64,000 nucleotides of DNA from Pseudomonadota bacterium (GTDB lineage: Bacteria > Myxococcota_A > Bradymonadia > UBA4248), in contig JAFUEE010000136.1 of NCBI GenBank assembly GCA_017464085.1, positions 22,162-86,161 of the forward strand, read 5' to 3'. Of this stretch, positions 41,133 through 48,910 are shown piece by piece. The notes under the pieces are model-generated. The model saw nothing but the letters and a program-made list of their open reading frames with translations, was not told where the DNA came from and did no database searches. Each line of letters starts with the position of its first letter. The first letter of the stretch is position 1. The position numbers were made by a program, and so were the translations under genes.

Positions 41133-43757
41133 TCAGGGCCGGCTTTTCTGCATTACGAGTTTTCGCCCTTCGGGGGATGCGCTGCCAACGATGGCGATGG
41201 CCTTGTCGATGGCTTTGTCGGATTCCGTGAAGTTTCCGGCTGCGCGATAGTATTCAGAGAGCTGCACCCAATAGACTGATTTTTGGGCGTTTGCTTTTTC
41301 GGCAATTTTATAATAGCTGATTGCCTTGTTGAAATTGCCGAGTTTTGCCTGGATCTGCCCGGCGAGCACATTTGCGATCGGGTGTTTGGGATCCATCGCG
41401 AGCGCAATCTCGACTTGTGTCTGAGCGGCTTCCCAATTTTTGATATTCATCTCAGACCTTGTGTTCTGGAGAGCCGTTTTGATCGAGATGGGTTCGTCCG
41501 TTTGTGGGGAGCTTGGTTTGGGTGTTTCCTCTCGAGTCGTGGGCTGTTTTGCGGCGAGGGCAGTCCTGGCAGGTGCATGGGCATGCGCGATGGCAGGGGC
41601 TTCTTTCGGGGCTTGTGGCTGAGCGTCAGCGATTGCCGCCTGAACGGCAGAATCATCCTGCTGTGTGTTCTCTGGAGTGTCTGCGTTTTCGCCGGCATCT
41701 GGTTCAATCGCTTGTACGGGGAGCGGCTGCTGTTCGTCAGCAGTTTGCGCTGTTTCTTGGGTGATTTCTTCGGGGATGGGATGATCAGGTGCGGCTTGTG
41801 TGTGCACGACAGGTGCTGTTTTTGGGGTGCCCGTGTTGATGGTGGCCTGTTTTGGTGAAAATGTGCCCGTGATCAGAACGAAGATGAGTGCGCCTGCGAG
41901 GAGAAGCAGGAGGATCAGAAGGGCAAGATTTCTTTTCAGTTTTGCGCTTGTTTCGGCATTCTCCCGGTTCAGGCGTGTGATGGTCTGTTCGCGCCAGTTT
42001 TCCTTTGAAAGCTCTTCACTGTGATTTTGTTCGTACAGCTTCTGCATCTGTTCGAGATGCTCGCGCTTGGCGCGCAGAGAATCCTCGTGTGCCAGAGGCG
42101 GTTCGGGCGCAGGCTGTGCGGGCGTTTTTGGGGCAGTTTCAGGCTTTTGTTCATCTTCATCCGGGGTATTGAACTGAGAAGCGGCTGCGATGCGCGTGAT
42201 TTCGTTTTCGACTTCTTGGATGGAAGCGTCAGCAATCGAGGATTCGAGCGTGATGGCGCGTTTGGTTTCGTCTAGCACGAGGGTCAGGCTGGATGGCTTT
42301 TGGCTGAGCTGGGCATGATTTGCCGTGCGCGCGGCTTCTTCCTCCAGCTGTGCATCTGAATAATAGGTTCCCTTCCGGATTTGGATGTCGCCCTCGATAA
42401 AGGTTGGCGGTGTTTTTTGGAACTTCTGTTCCACGACTTCGCGCGAAAATTTCTTTCGAACGACTGGTTCGGCATGAAATGGCCTGTCGTCGTCTGCATC
42501 GCTGGATTGGGCGGAGGTTTCAGCCTGCTGTATCTGCGTGGGAAATGCATACATGAGTATGCTGTGAGTCGCATGATCTGGGAGTTCATCCGAATCGGCG
42601 GCGGATTGTCCGATGGGATCAGTCGGACGTGCCGGAGGCTGAGGTTTGCTCGTTCTTGCTGGCTCGGGTATAGGTGGCGGCATTCGGATGGTTTTTTCTT
42701 CGCGCGGCTGTGACTGCCTCTTGGGAGGTTTCGGCATGGGCGGAGGCATCCGGACTGTTTTTTCCGTATTTGACGATTCAAGTGGATCGTCTGTTTCGGA
42801 GACGCCGCGGATCCAGTCGACGAGGGAGAGCCGGTCGATATCGTCGCTGCTCTGGTTTTCGATGATCAGATTCTCATCGAGCAGGCGTCGGAGAATCTGC
42901 ATCAGGACGAACTCGTCCAGATTGATATAGCTGAAGATATCGTTGAGAGTGCGGTCGCCGTCGAAAGTCTGAACCAGGCGGCGGACTTGGCGCGGAAGCG
43001 TGTGGAATGCCGCTTCATAGACTGAGCTGTTGAGCTTGAAGACCGTGAGCAGGCCTTGCTGTCCGGGGAATATGGAGCGAAATTCAGAGCTTGCGTGCGC
43101 AACGTTTCCGATGACTTCTTCGGCGGTGATATTGAGCGGCGGCGTTGCCCAGTCGGGCACTGGAGCGTTCGGGAGCAGTTCGGGGCGTGATGGGAAGATC
43201 CGCCACAATGCCGTCAATGCGATTCCCTGCAATTTTTGACCGATTCTCACGCCGTTGATACGTCCAAGCATGAGGTGCATTTCTCCCGCGACATGCTTGC
43301 CGTGGAGCCTGAGGCAGCCGGTAAACTGGCGAGCTTCCAGATCCTGAATGGTCTGTGCGAACGAAAATTCGTCCTTGATGTCTGTCGGATCATGCTGGGC
43401 GGTCGTTTTTTTGAGAAGTGCCTGCAGGCGCGCGACGAGCTCCTCGATCTGTATCGGCTTGAAGAGGATGTCATCCACGTTGGCGGCAGAAATAAACTGC
43501 CGAGCCTTTTGATCGCGCGTATCAAGCATCAGGAGCTTTTTGGTCGCTTTCAGGCTTGGCTGATCGATCATCTGGCGCGCCTTGATGACATCATCCCCCT
43601 GAAGGTCGATCAGGAGGCAGTCGGGAAGGTTTTCCGCGTGATATCGGACATCATAAGGCAGATAAATGACTTTGAAGCCCGCGCTTTTTAGGGCGGTCAT
43701 AATCACGATCTGTGTGCTTTTCTGACATCCTGCCAGGGCAATGGTGTTTGACTGCAT
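41133..43757 (-). CDS. Receiver-like + DUF4388 (PATAN-like) + TM + TPR protein
   Basis: 874 residues from 43757 (AAGGAG upstream; an earlier in-frame ATG lies before that site). Residues 1-118 have a response-regulator fold with LLIDLQGDD and LFKPIQ at phospho-acceptor and switch-lysine positions. The N-terminal acidic pair is missing, so it may be a pseudo-receiver. Residues about 130-320 resemble DUF4388 (FTGCLRLHGKHVAGEMHL... GRINGVRIG), a domain typical of deltaproteobacterial signalling proteins. A disordered region repeats MPPPMPKPP/MPPPIPEP. One membrane segment lies at about 607-630 (LALLILLLLLAGALIFVLI). The C-terminus has two to three TPR units. Probably inner-membrane signalling or scaffold; partner unknown. 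Confidence 0.75.
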   Translation of the reverse strand: MQSNTIALAGCQKSTQIVIMTALKSAGFKVIYLPYDVRYHAENLPDCLLIDLQGDDVIKARQMIDQPSLKATKKLLMLDTRDQKARQFISAANVDDILFKPIQIEELVARLQALLKKTTAQHDPTDIKDEFSFAQTIQDLEARQFTGCLRLHGKHVAGEMHLMLGRINGVRIGQKLQGIALTALWRIFPSRPELLPNAPVPDWATPPLNITAEEVIGNVAHASSEFRSIFPGQQGLLTVFKLNSSVYEAAFHTLPRQVRRLVQTFDGDRTLNDIFSYINLDEFVLMQILRRLLDENLIIENQSSDDIDRLSLVDWIRGVSETDDPLESSNTEKTVRMPPPMPKPPKRQSQPREEKTIRMPPPIPEPARTSKPQPPARPTDPIGQSAADSDELPDHATHSILMYAFPTQIQQAETSAQSSDADDDRPFHAEPVVRKKFSREVVEQKFQKTPPTFIEGDIQIRKGTYYSDAQLEEEAARTANHAQLSQKPSSLTLVLDETKRAITLESSIADASIQEVENEITRIAAASQFNTPDEDEQKPETAPKTPAQPAPEPPLAHEDSLRAKREHLEQMQKLYEQNHSEELSKENWREQTITRLNRENAETSAKLKRNLALLILLLLLAGALIFVLITGTFSPKQATINTGTPKTAPVVHTQAAPDHPIPEEITQETAQTADEQQPLPVQAIEPDAGENADTPENTQQDDSAVQAAIADAQPQAPKEAPAIAHAHAPARTALAAKQPTTREETPKPSSPQTDEPISIKTALQNTRSEMNIKNWEAAQTQVEIALAMDPKHPIANVLAGQIQAKLGNFNKAISYYKIAEKANAQKSVYWVQLSEYYRAAGNFTESDKAIDKAIAIVGSASPEGRKLVMQKSRP

Positions 43758-43937
43758 GCGAAACTCCTTATGCAAAAAACTTGCGGCAGTTTATCGAATA
43801 GGCGCAGAAATGCCACTTATTTTGACATGCAGGCTGACAAATTGCCGTGTTCCGTAGACAGTGGGGCACGGGTGCTGTCGGAATTGGGCTGGAGCGTCTG
43901 CTTGCAGAGCTTTGCAAGTGCGCGCGAGCGACTGGGC

Positions 43938-43973
43938 AAAAAAAAAGCAGTTCAAAAAAATGAACTGCTTTTT
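43938..43973 (-). terminator. Rho-independent terminator of the tRNA-Leu gene
   Basis: Reading the minus strand, AAGCAGTTCA-TTTTTT-TGAACTGCTT followed by a run of T, immediately after the tRNA 3' end. Confidence 0.9.
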
Positions 43974-43976
43974 GAA

Positions 43977-44063
43977 TGCGAGAAGGGGGACTTGAACCCC
44001 CACCCCGGTAATGTCAGGACTAGCACCTCAAGCTAGCGCGTCTACCAATTCCGCCATCCTCGC
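43977..44063 (-). tRNA. tRNA-Leu (anticodon GAG)
   Basis: Minus-strand cloverleaf: acceptor GCGAGGA/TTCTCGC with one G-U pair, anticodon stem CTAGC/GCTAG around loop TTGAGGT (GAG), long class II variable arm, and T-arm GGGGG-TTCAAGT-CCCCC. Discriminator base is A. CCA is not encoded and must be added after transcription. GAG reads CUC/CUU codons. Confidence 0.97.
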
Positions 44064-44102
44064 ATTCAAAGTGTTCTCGGTATCACCCGTCGAACGCCGC
44101 GC

Positions 44103-44131
44103 CTTATAAGCGCTATTTGGAAAACTGTCAA
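44103..44131 (-). promoter_or_regulatory. Sigma70 promoter of tRNA-Leu
   Basis: Minus strand TTGACA (44126-44131), 17-base spacer, TATAAG (44103-44108), followed by GCGCGGCG. The GC-rich discriminator is typical of stringently controlled stable-RNA promoters. Confidence 0.88.
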
Positions 44132-44156
44132 ATCTTTTTTTAATTTTTTTTAATCG

Positions 44157-44222
44157 CCGGCCTATGCCCTTTCGGGCATACGTCCGTCGGACTCCCCTAT
44201 GCCCTTTTCAAGGGCATACGTG
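44157..44222. repeat. REP-like hairpins
   Basis: GGCCTATGCCC-TTTC-GGGCATACGTCC, then CTATGCCC-TTTTCA-GGGCATACG, the second reaching the stop of the muramidase gene. Confidence 0.65.
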
Positions 44223-44225
44223 GAG

Positions 44226-45404
44226 TCATCGATAGATCAGGAATGCTTCACGCTGCGTGCGCCATTCGGCGGTCTCTGTTTCAAATCGCTCGGTGATGCG
44301 GTAAGGATTTTCTTGGGCTTCGATGGATTTTCGAATGGTGTCGTTGCCGAACAGCAGGTCGATGGCAAGCCGTTCGTTCTCGAATTCATAAGTTTCCGTG
44401 CGCCAGCCGAAGTCTTCATGCAGCGCATGCATCACGCACAGAATGGCAATGCCAGTCAGGACAGGCCGGAACGCCCGACGGTCGGTGACGTGCATTTCCA
44501 GGCCGTGACAGATCGCATGCGCGTGCTTTTGGAACATCGGCTTGAAGTCGAGCGGACGGAACGATACGCCTGGCAAATCGAGCATTTTGAGCGCGGCATG
44601 CGCTTCGTTTGATTTGACCCATGGCGCGCCAAACACTTCAAACGGTCTGGTCGTGCCGCGGCCTTCAGAAAGCGTCGTCCCTTCGATCAGGCACATGCCG
44701 GGATAGATGATTGCCGTTTCGATATTCGGCATGTTCGGGGATGGCATCGCCCAGTAGCAGCCTGTTTCATCATAATATTGCCTGCGGTCGTAATCCTGCA
44801 TCCGGCTGATATAAAGGTTCTCCAGATTCGGCGTATGCTCGGTCGTGCACCACATCGTGAGCATTTCGCCGATGGTCAAGCCGTGCCGTGTCATGCCAGA
44901 GCGCATGCCGACGAACGAATGAAAAGCCGGATCAATCAGATTGCCCTCAATGGTCTCTCCGTTGATCGGGTTCGGCCGGTCGATCACGACGACTTTCAGG
45001 CCGCGTGCGAGCGCCGCCTGTGCCAGGAAAAGCGCAGTATAGGCAAAGGTGTAATATCTGGCGCCGATATCTTGAACATCTATGATTACCGCGTCGAGGT
45101 CATCGAGCAGGCTTTCGCGTGGCATCAGGGAATCCCGGTTATGCCCGTAAAGGCTGACGATATCGCGCTCGACGATTTCGTCATAGCCGTGGTCTACGCC
45201 TTCCATGTCCTGTGCTGCGCCCCAGAGCCCGTGTTCTGGCGCAAAAATGCGCACAGGATCAATCCCTTCGCGCCGGAGCGCGAATAAGATGTGCTCTCCA
45301 GTCCTGGTCACGCTTGCGGCATGTGCGAGCACGCCCACGCGAGCGCGGCGAAATCGATCCAGCAGGCTGGCATCTGTCAGAAGTGTTTCAAGTCCTGTGC
45401 GCAT
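44226..45404 (-). CDS. namZ: NamZ-type exo-beta-N-acetylmuramidase (DUF1343 family)
   Basis: 392 residues. Family blocks: RVGVLAHAASVTRTGEH, RIFAPEHGLWGAAQDMEGVDH, VIIDVQDIGARYYTF, DRPNPINGETIEGN and PSPNMPNIETAIIYPGMCLIEGT with LSEGRGTTRPFE. This is the PF07075 family, whose characterised member NamZ removes terminal MurNAc from glycan chains in cell-wall turnover. No signal peptide is visible, so cytoplasmic action (recycling) is likely, unless exported another way. Starts 4 bases after the TPR gene; last gene of a peptidoglycan-related run. Confidence 0.88.
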   Translation of the reverse strand: MRTGLETLLTDASLLDRFRRARVGVLAHAASVTRTGEHILFALRREGIDPVRIFAPEHGLWGAAQDMEGVDHGYDEIVERDIVSLYGHNRDSLMPRESLLDDLDAVIIDVQDIGARYYTFAYTALFLAQAALARGLKVVVIDRPNPINGETIEGNLIDPAFHSFVGMRSGMTRHGLTIGEMLTMWCTTEHTPNLENLYISRMQDYDRRQYYDETGCYWAMPSPNMPNIETAIIYPGMCLIEGTTLSEGRGTTRPFEVFGAPWVKSNEAHAALKMLDLPGVSFRPLDFKPMFQKHAHAICHGLEMHVTDRRAFRPVLTGIAILCVMHALHEDFGWRTETYEFENERLAIDLLFGNDTIRKSIEAQENPYRITERFETETAEWRTQREAFLIYR

Positions 45405-45408
45405 GGCG

Positions 45409-46560
45409 CTAATCCATATATGAGGCCTGATCGACCTCGCTGCGAAGATCGGACGGAAGTTTGAACCATCTCTGCGGATCGTATTTCAGCGTCGTTTTCA
45501 GCCAGCAAAGCCCTTCATAGCGGCGGTCGAGGTGGCGGATATAGAGCATGCCGAGATTGTGCATGCACACCACGGCATTGCGGTCGAGTTTGAGCGTGTG
45601 TCGATAGGCATCGGCAGCTTCCTCATAACGCTCGAGCTTTTCAAGCAAGGTGCCTTTGTTTGACCATGCTTCCGGATAATCCGGCTTGGCTTCGATGGCC
45701 TGATTAAAAAAGTCCATTGCTTCGTCATACTTTTTGTTGATCATAGCGGCCGTGCCTCGATTGACGCACCCTCTCGCTTGATCGCCCTGCATCATGAACG
45801 CCAGCCCTCTCCCGTCCCAGACGCGCGCGTTATTCTTATCGACTTTCATGACAGCTTCGAATGCATCCAGGGCATCTTTGGTGTTGTTTTCTGCCAGATA
45901 GGCATAGCCCAGAGAAATCTTGGCATCCGAATCGTCCTTGTTCTGTCGCAGGGCTGCCTTGTAGGCTTCGATCGCTTCTTTAAAGCGCTTGAGCGCAGCG
46001 AGGACGTTCGCCTTTTCCTTGAGGGAATCGAAGTCAGTGGCTTTGCATGAAAGGGACTGATCGATATATTTCACAGCGTCTTCGAGTCGGTTTGCTTTGC
46101 GCGCAATGATTGCGCGTTCGCGCCAGAGTTCCGGATCTTCGGGCGAAACCGCGAGCGCTTCCTGGATACAGCCGTCGGCTTTGTCATATTTTTCGAGCGA
46201 GGACATCAGCTGGGCGGCTTTGATCCACGTCCGGACATGTTTCGGATCGCGGTTAAGTATCTGACGATAGAGCGCGAGTGCTTCTTTGTGCTGACCGCGA
46301 TCGAGCAGGATGCGAGCCTTGTTGTTCAGCGCGAGAATCATGTTTGGTTCGACTGCAAGGATTTTGTCGAGCACTTCAAGACACTCGTCAGGCCGGTTGA
46401 GCTTGTAAAGCGCCACGCCTAACTCGATCTGGTGGTTCAGGTTGTTCGGTTCCAGTTCGACACATTCACGGAAAGCGGAGAGTGCCTCTTCTGGGGCATT
46501 TGCATCAAGCATCGACCACGCTTTCTGTTTCATTCTCGCTATTCGGGTATTGTCTGCCAT
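45409..46560 (-). CDS. Tetratricopeptide repeat protein
   Basis: 383 residues, almost wholly TPR: about ten 34-residue units with the consensus A--L-P---EA---F-, for example the unit beginning PEALSAFRECVELEPNNLNH. No signal peptide or other domain; a soluble scaffold. AAGGA lies about 10 bases before the ATG. Four bases separate it from the muramidase gene and 75 from the amidase gene, so it probably belongs to one transcript with both and may hold the enzymes together (inference). Confidence 0.85.
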   Translation of the reverse strand: MADNTRIARMKQKAWSMLDANAPEEALSAFRECVELEPNNLNHQIELGVALYKLNRPDECLEVLDKILAVEPNMILALNNKARILLDRGQHKEALALYRQILNRDPKHVRTWIKAAQLMSSLEKYDKADGCIQEALAVSPEDPELWRERAIIARKANRLEDAVKYIDQSLSCKATDFDSLKEKANVLAALKRFKEAIEAYKAALRQNKDDSDAKISLGYAYLAENNTKDALDAFEAVMKVDKNNARVWDGRGLAFMMQGDQARGCVNRGTAAMINKKYDEAMDFFNQAIEAKPDYPEAWSNKGTLLEKLERYEEAADAYRHTLKLDRNAVVCMHNLGMLYIRHLDRRYEGLCWLKTTLKYDPQRWFKLPSDLRSEVDQASYMD

Positions 46561-46635
46561 TGCCGCGCGTCCTTATAGGAAATGAAATCCCCTCCGGGCA
46601 AGGAGGGGAGGGATGAAAATGCGATATGCATCAGG

Positions 46636-48894
46636 TTAGAATGCTTTTTTGAGATCGACAGTTTTGGGCACAGGCCACTCCCCGGGTTCCCAGGTGTTAA
46701 ATTCCGAAACGCTTTCGTATTCGTAATTCGTCTCTTTGTCATATTCCTCATCGCCCATGTGGTCATCCATCAGCGCATAGAGTTCCTGCTGTCTGGCTTC
46801 TTCTTCCGGGCTCAGAGTCTCGTGATTTTCGAGTTTTTTGTTGAGCTTGACGAGATCTTCGATGCGAGACGCCATGAGTGAGGCGTTGTTGCGCATCTCG
46901 GCTTCGCTCGCTTCTTCCGCCGTCTGGGAAATATCGCCTGCATACGTGCGGTTGAGCTGTTCCAGAAGATAGATTGGGTGATAGGTATAGAACGAATGCT
47001 GTTCCGGAAAGTCGAGTGCGTCTGCGACTTCTTTGGTCATCCATTGGAACGGCAGCCAGAGGACTAGCCATTTGCCGAAACTGGCTTCAGATTCCCACTG
47101 CCAGCCGACGGACTGAACGGCTGTTTTGGTCCAGTTCATCTGTGGAGACCATTCGCTGCGGTGATAGCAGATTGCTTTTCTGAAATCGTCGCGTCTGAGC
47201 GCGAGCATATCCTCGTCGCTCATGCTGTAAAAGCCGCCGATTTCTGAGCTCTTGAGCAGAGGCGGCGTGCGTCCGGTCTGCGCTTGGACGAAATCTTTGA
47301 TGGGCTTGAGCAGGCGTTTGACACGGACGAGCGATGAATCGCTGTAATCGCCTTCGATGATATTCCAGGCCTCGTTGTGTGCAGCGCCGCGTGCAAACAA
47401 GTTTTCCGTGCTGAAAAACTCCACGTGGATCTGGTTGACATGCCGGGTTTTGTCCGGGCTGTCGCCGAATTTTCCGATATGTCCGATGATTTCTCCGGCT
47501 TTGCACGGGATATTGGTCAGCAGGATATCGCCCCTGAAAAAGGCTTCCAGGATCTCATCTTCTTTGTCGGTTTTGACGCGCGCGTCCATGACTTGAGGCA
47601 CGCCACGGATATAAGTTTCGCTATCGCTTTCGAGGTTATAGCTTATGGTGTCTGGAATTTCGGCGTTTGCGCCGATCAGCGCGCTGACCCAGTCTATGCC
47701 TGCAAATTTCTCCTGTTTGTACATGGAGTCCAGGTGCATATAGAGGGAATACCAGTATAAGATTGTCTCCCCATCGTCAGTATTTTCCTTCCTTTCGTGT
47801 CGAATGAGCACGAAACTCGCGTCACCGAGGTCGACGGGGCGTATGTTGCGTATGGCAACGATCGTGCCCTTCATCATGCTCATGACCGGGGTGCCTTCTT
47901 CAGCGGTCAGGTGGATTCCGGAGTGCCATGCCTGATTTGTGCCGACAGGATACCATCCGCCGCTGGATGTCTCCACGTTCTGATAATACCTGTGAAAGAG
48001 CTCTTCGAGCAGTGTGCCGCCGCATTGTGCCATATTGCGCTGTTCCCCGGGTTCGCCGAGCAGGATGGGCAGGCTGTTTCGCTCCCCTTTGATGCCAGAG
48101 AGCACGCGAAGCCAGTCGAAAGCCGGGCCTGGATCCCATTTGTTCGATGAGCAGTGATAGTGTCCGAGAAAACCGTGGAAATTGATCGAATCTTTCAGCA
48201 GGCAGTTGATGACTTCGCCAGTTTCGGAAATCGGAGGGAAACAGCTGTCCCGGACGAGCGGCAGCGGCGTCCATGGCGGTTCGTTCGGCACGTCGATCGG
48301 GTTGACGAGCGCTTTGAGCAGCGCGATGATCGTCTCATACTGTGGTTCGGTGTAGCCGAGCATAGTCTTGATGGAGCCGTTGACTTTGCCCTGATAAATC
48401 TCGCGCATCCCGTTTGCCGGGTCAGCTTCCTGAAGCTCGGGAAACACGGGATTATTCATGTCGATCGCGAGGCTGTGACCGTTGTTGTCGCCCGTCGCCC
48501 AGGCAACGTGATAGGGATCCATGTACTGATAGAGCGCGCCGTCATAGTTGACGCAGAAATGCGTGGAGAGGCCGCGTGTGCACAGGACGTTATACGTATC
48601 CAGTGCGTTCATCGTGACGTCGTGGTGCAGTGCGATCTGCCAGATGATTTCTCCGAGGCGGTCAGCTTCTTCGCGTGGCACGGAAAAAAGCTGTTCTGCG
48701 GTGCGCTGGAGATTGCCGCGAAAACTGTAATTCATCATGGTCGGACGCAAGAGAGCCATCTGCATCAGGCGGTCTGGGGTCAGCGTCTTTTCAGGATGAT
48801 AATAACTGGGGCCGGAATCATCATCAAAGCGGAATACTGGATAGTTGGTATGGATAGGAACTCGGCGACCGGCAAAGAGTATATATTTGTCCAT
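46636..48894 (-). CDS. N-acetylmuramoyl-L-alanine amidase fused to a degenerate LytM/M23 domain
   Basis: 752 residues. Residues about 80-260 form an Amidase_2 domain: zinc-ligand block ALHHDVT (His90/91), THFCVNYDG, HSLAIDMNN, and GHYHCSSNKWDPG with His247 and Asp254. Residues about 310-500 match the M23/LytM fold: WHSGIHLTAEEGTPVMSMMKG, YMHLDS (His387), GEIIGHIGKFGDS and QIHVEFF (His490). The usual HxxxD is HxxxH (324/328), and the first His of HxH is Gln488, so the catalytic base is lost, as in regulatory LytM proteins such as EnvC. About 80 residues are inserted between the conserved blocks. The C-terminal 250 residues are helical and acidic. No signal peptide. Confidence 0.82.
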   Translation of the reverse strand: MDKYILFAGRRVPIHTNYPVFRFDDDSGPSYYHPEKTLTPDRLMQMALLRPTMMNYSFRGNLQRTAEQLFSVPREEADRLGEIIWQIALHHDVTMNALDTYNVLCTRGLSTHFCVNYDGALYQYMDPYHVAWATGDNNGHSLAIDMNNPVFPELQEADPANGMREIYQGKVNGSIKTMLGYTEPQYETIIALLKALVNPIDVPNEPPWTPLPLVRDSCFPPISETGEVINCLLKDSINFHGFLGHYHCSSNKWDPGPAFDWLRVLSGIKGERNSLPILLGEPGEQRNMAQCGGTLLEELFHRYYQNVETSSGGWYPVGTNQAWHSGIHLTAEEGTPVMSMMKGTIVAIRNIRPVDLGDASFVLIRHERKENTDDGETILYWYSLYMHLDSMYKQEKFAGIDWVSALIGANAEIPDTISYNLESDSETYIRGVPQVMDARVKTDKEDEILEAFFRGDILLTNIPCKAGEIIGHIGKFGDSPDKTRHVNQIHVEFFSTENLFARGAAHNEAWNIIEGDYSDSSLVRVKRLLKPIKDFVQAQTGRTPPLLKSSEIGGFYSMSDEDMLALRRDDFRKAICYHRSEWSPQMNWTKTAVQSVGWQWESEASFGKWLVLWLPFQWMTKEVADALDFPEQHSFYTYHPIYLLEQLNRTYAGDISQTAEEASEAEMRNNASLMASRIEDLVKLNKKLENHETLSPEEEARQQELYALMDDHMGDEEYDKETNYEYESVSEFNTWEPGEWPVPKTVDLKKAF

Positions 48895-48910
48895 AATCGT
48901 TTCTCCTTTT

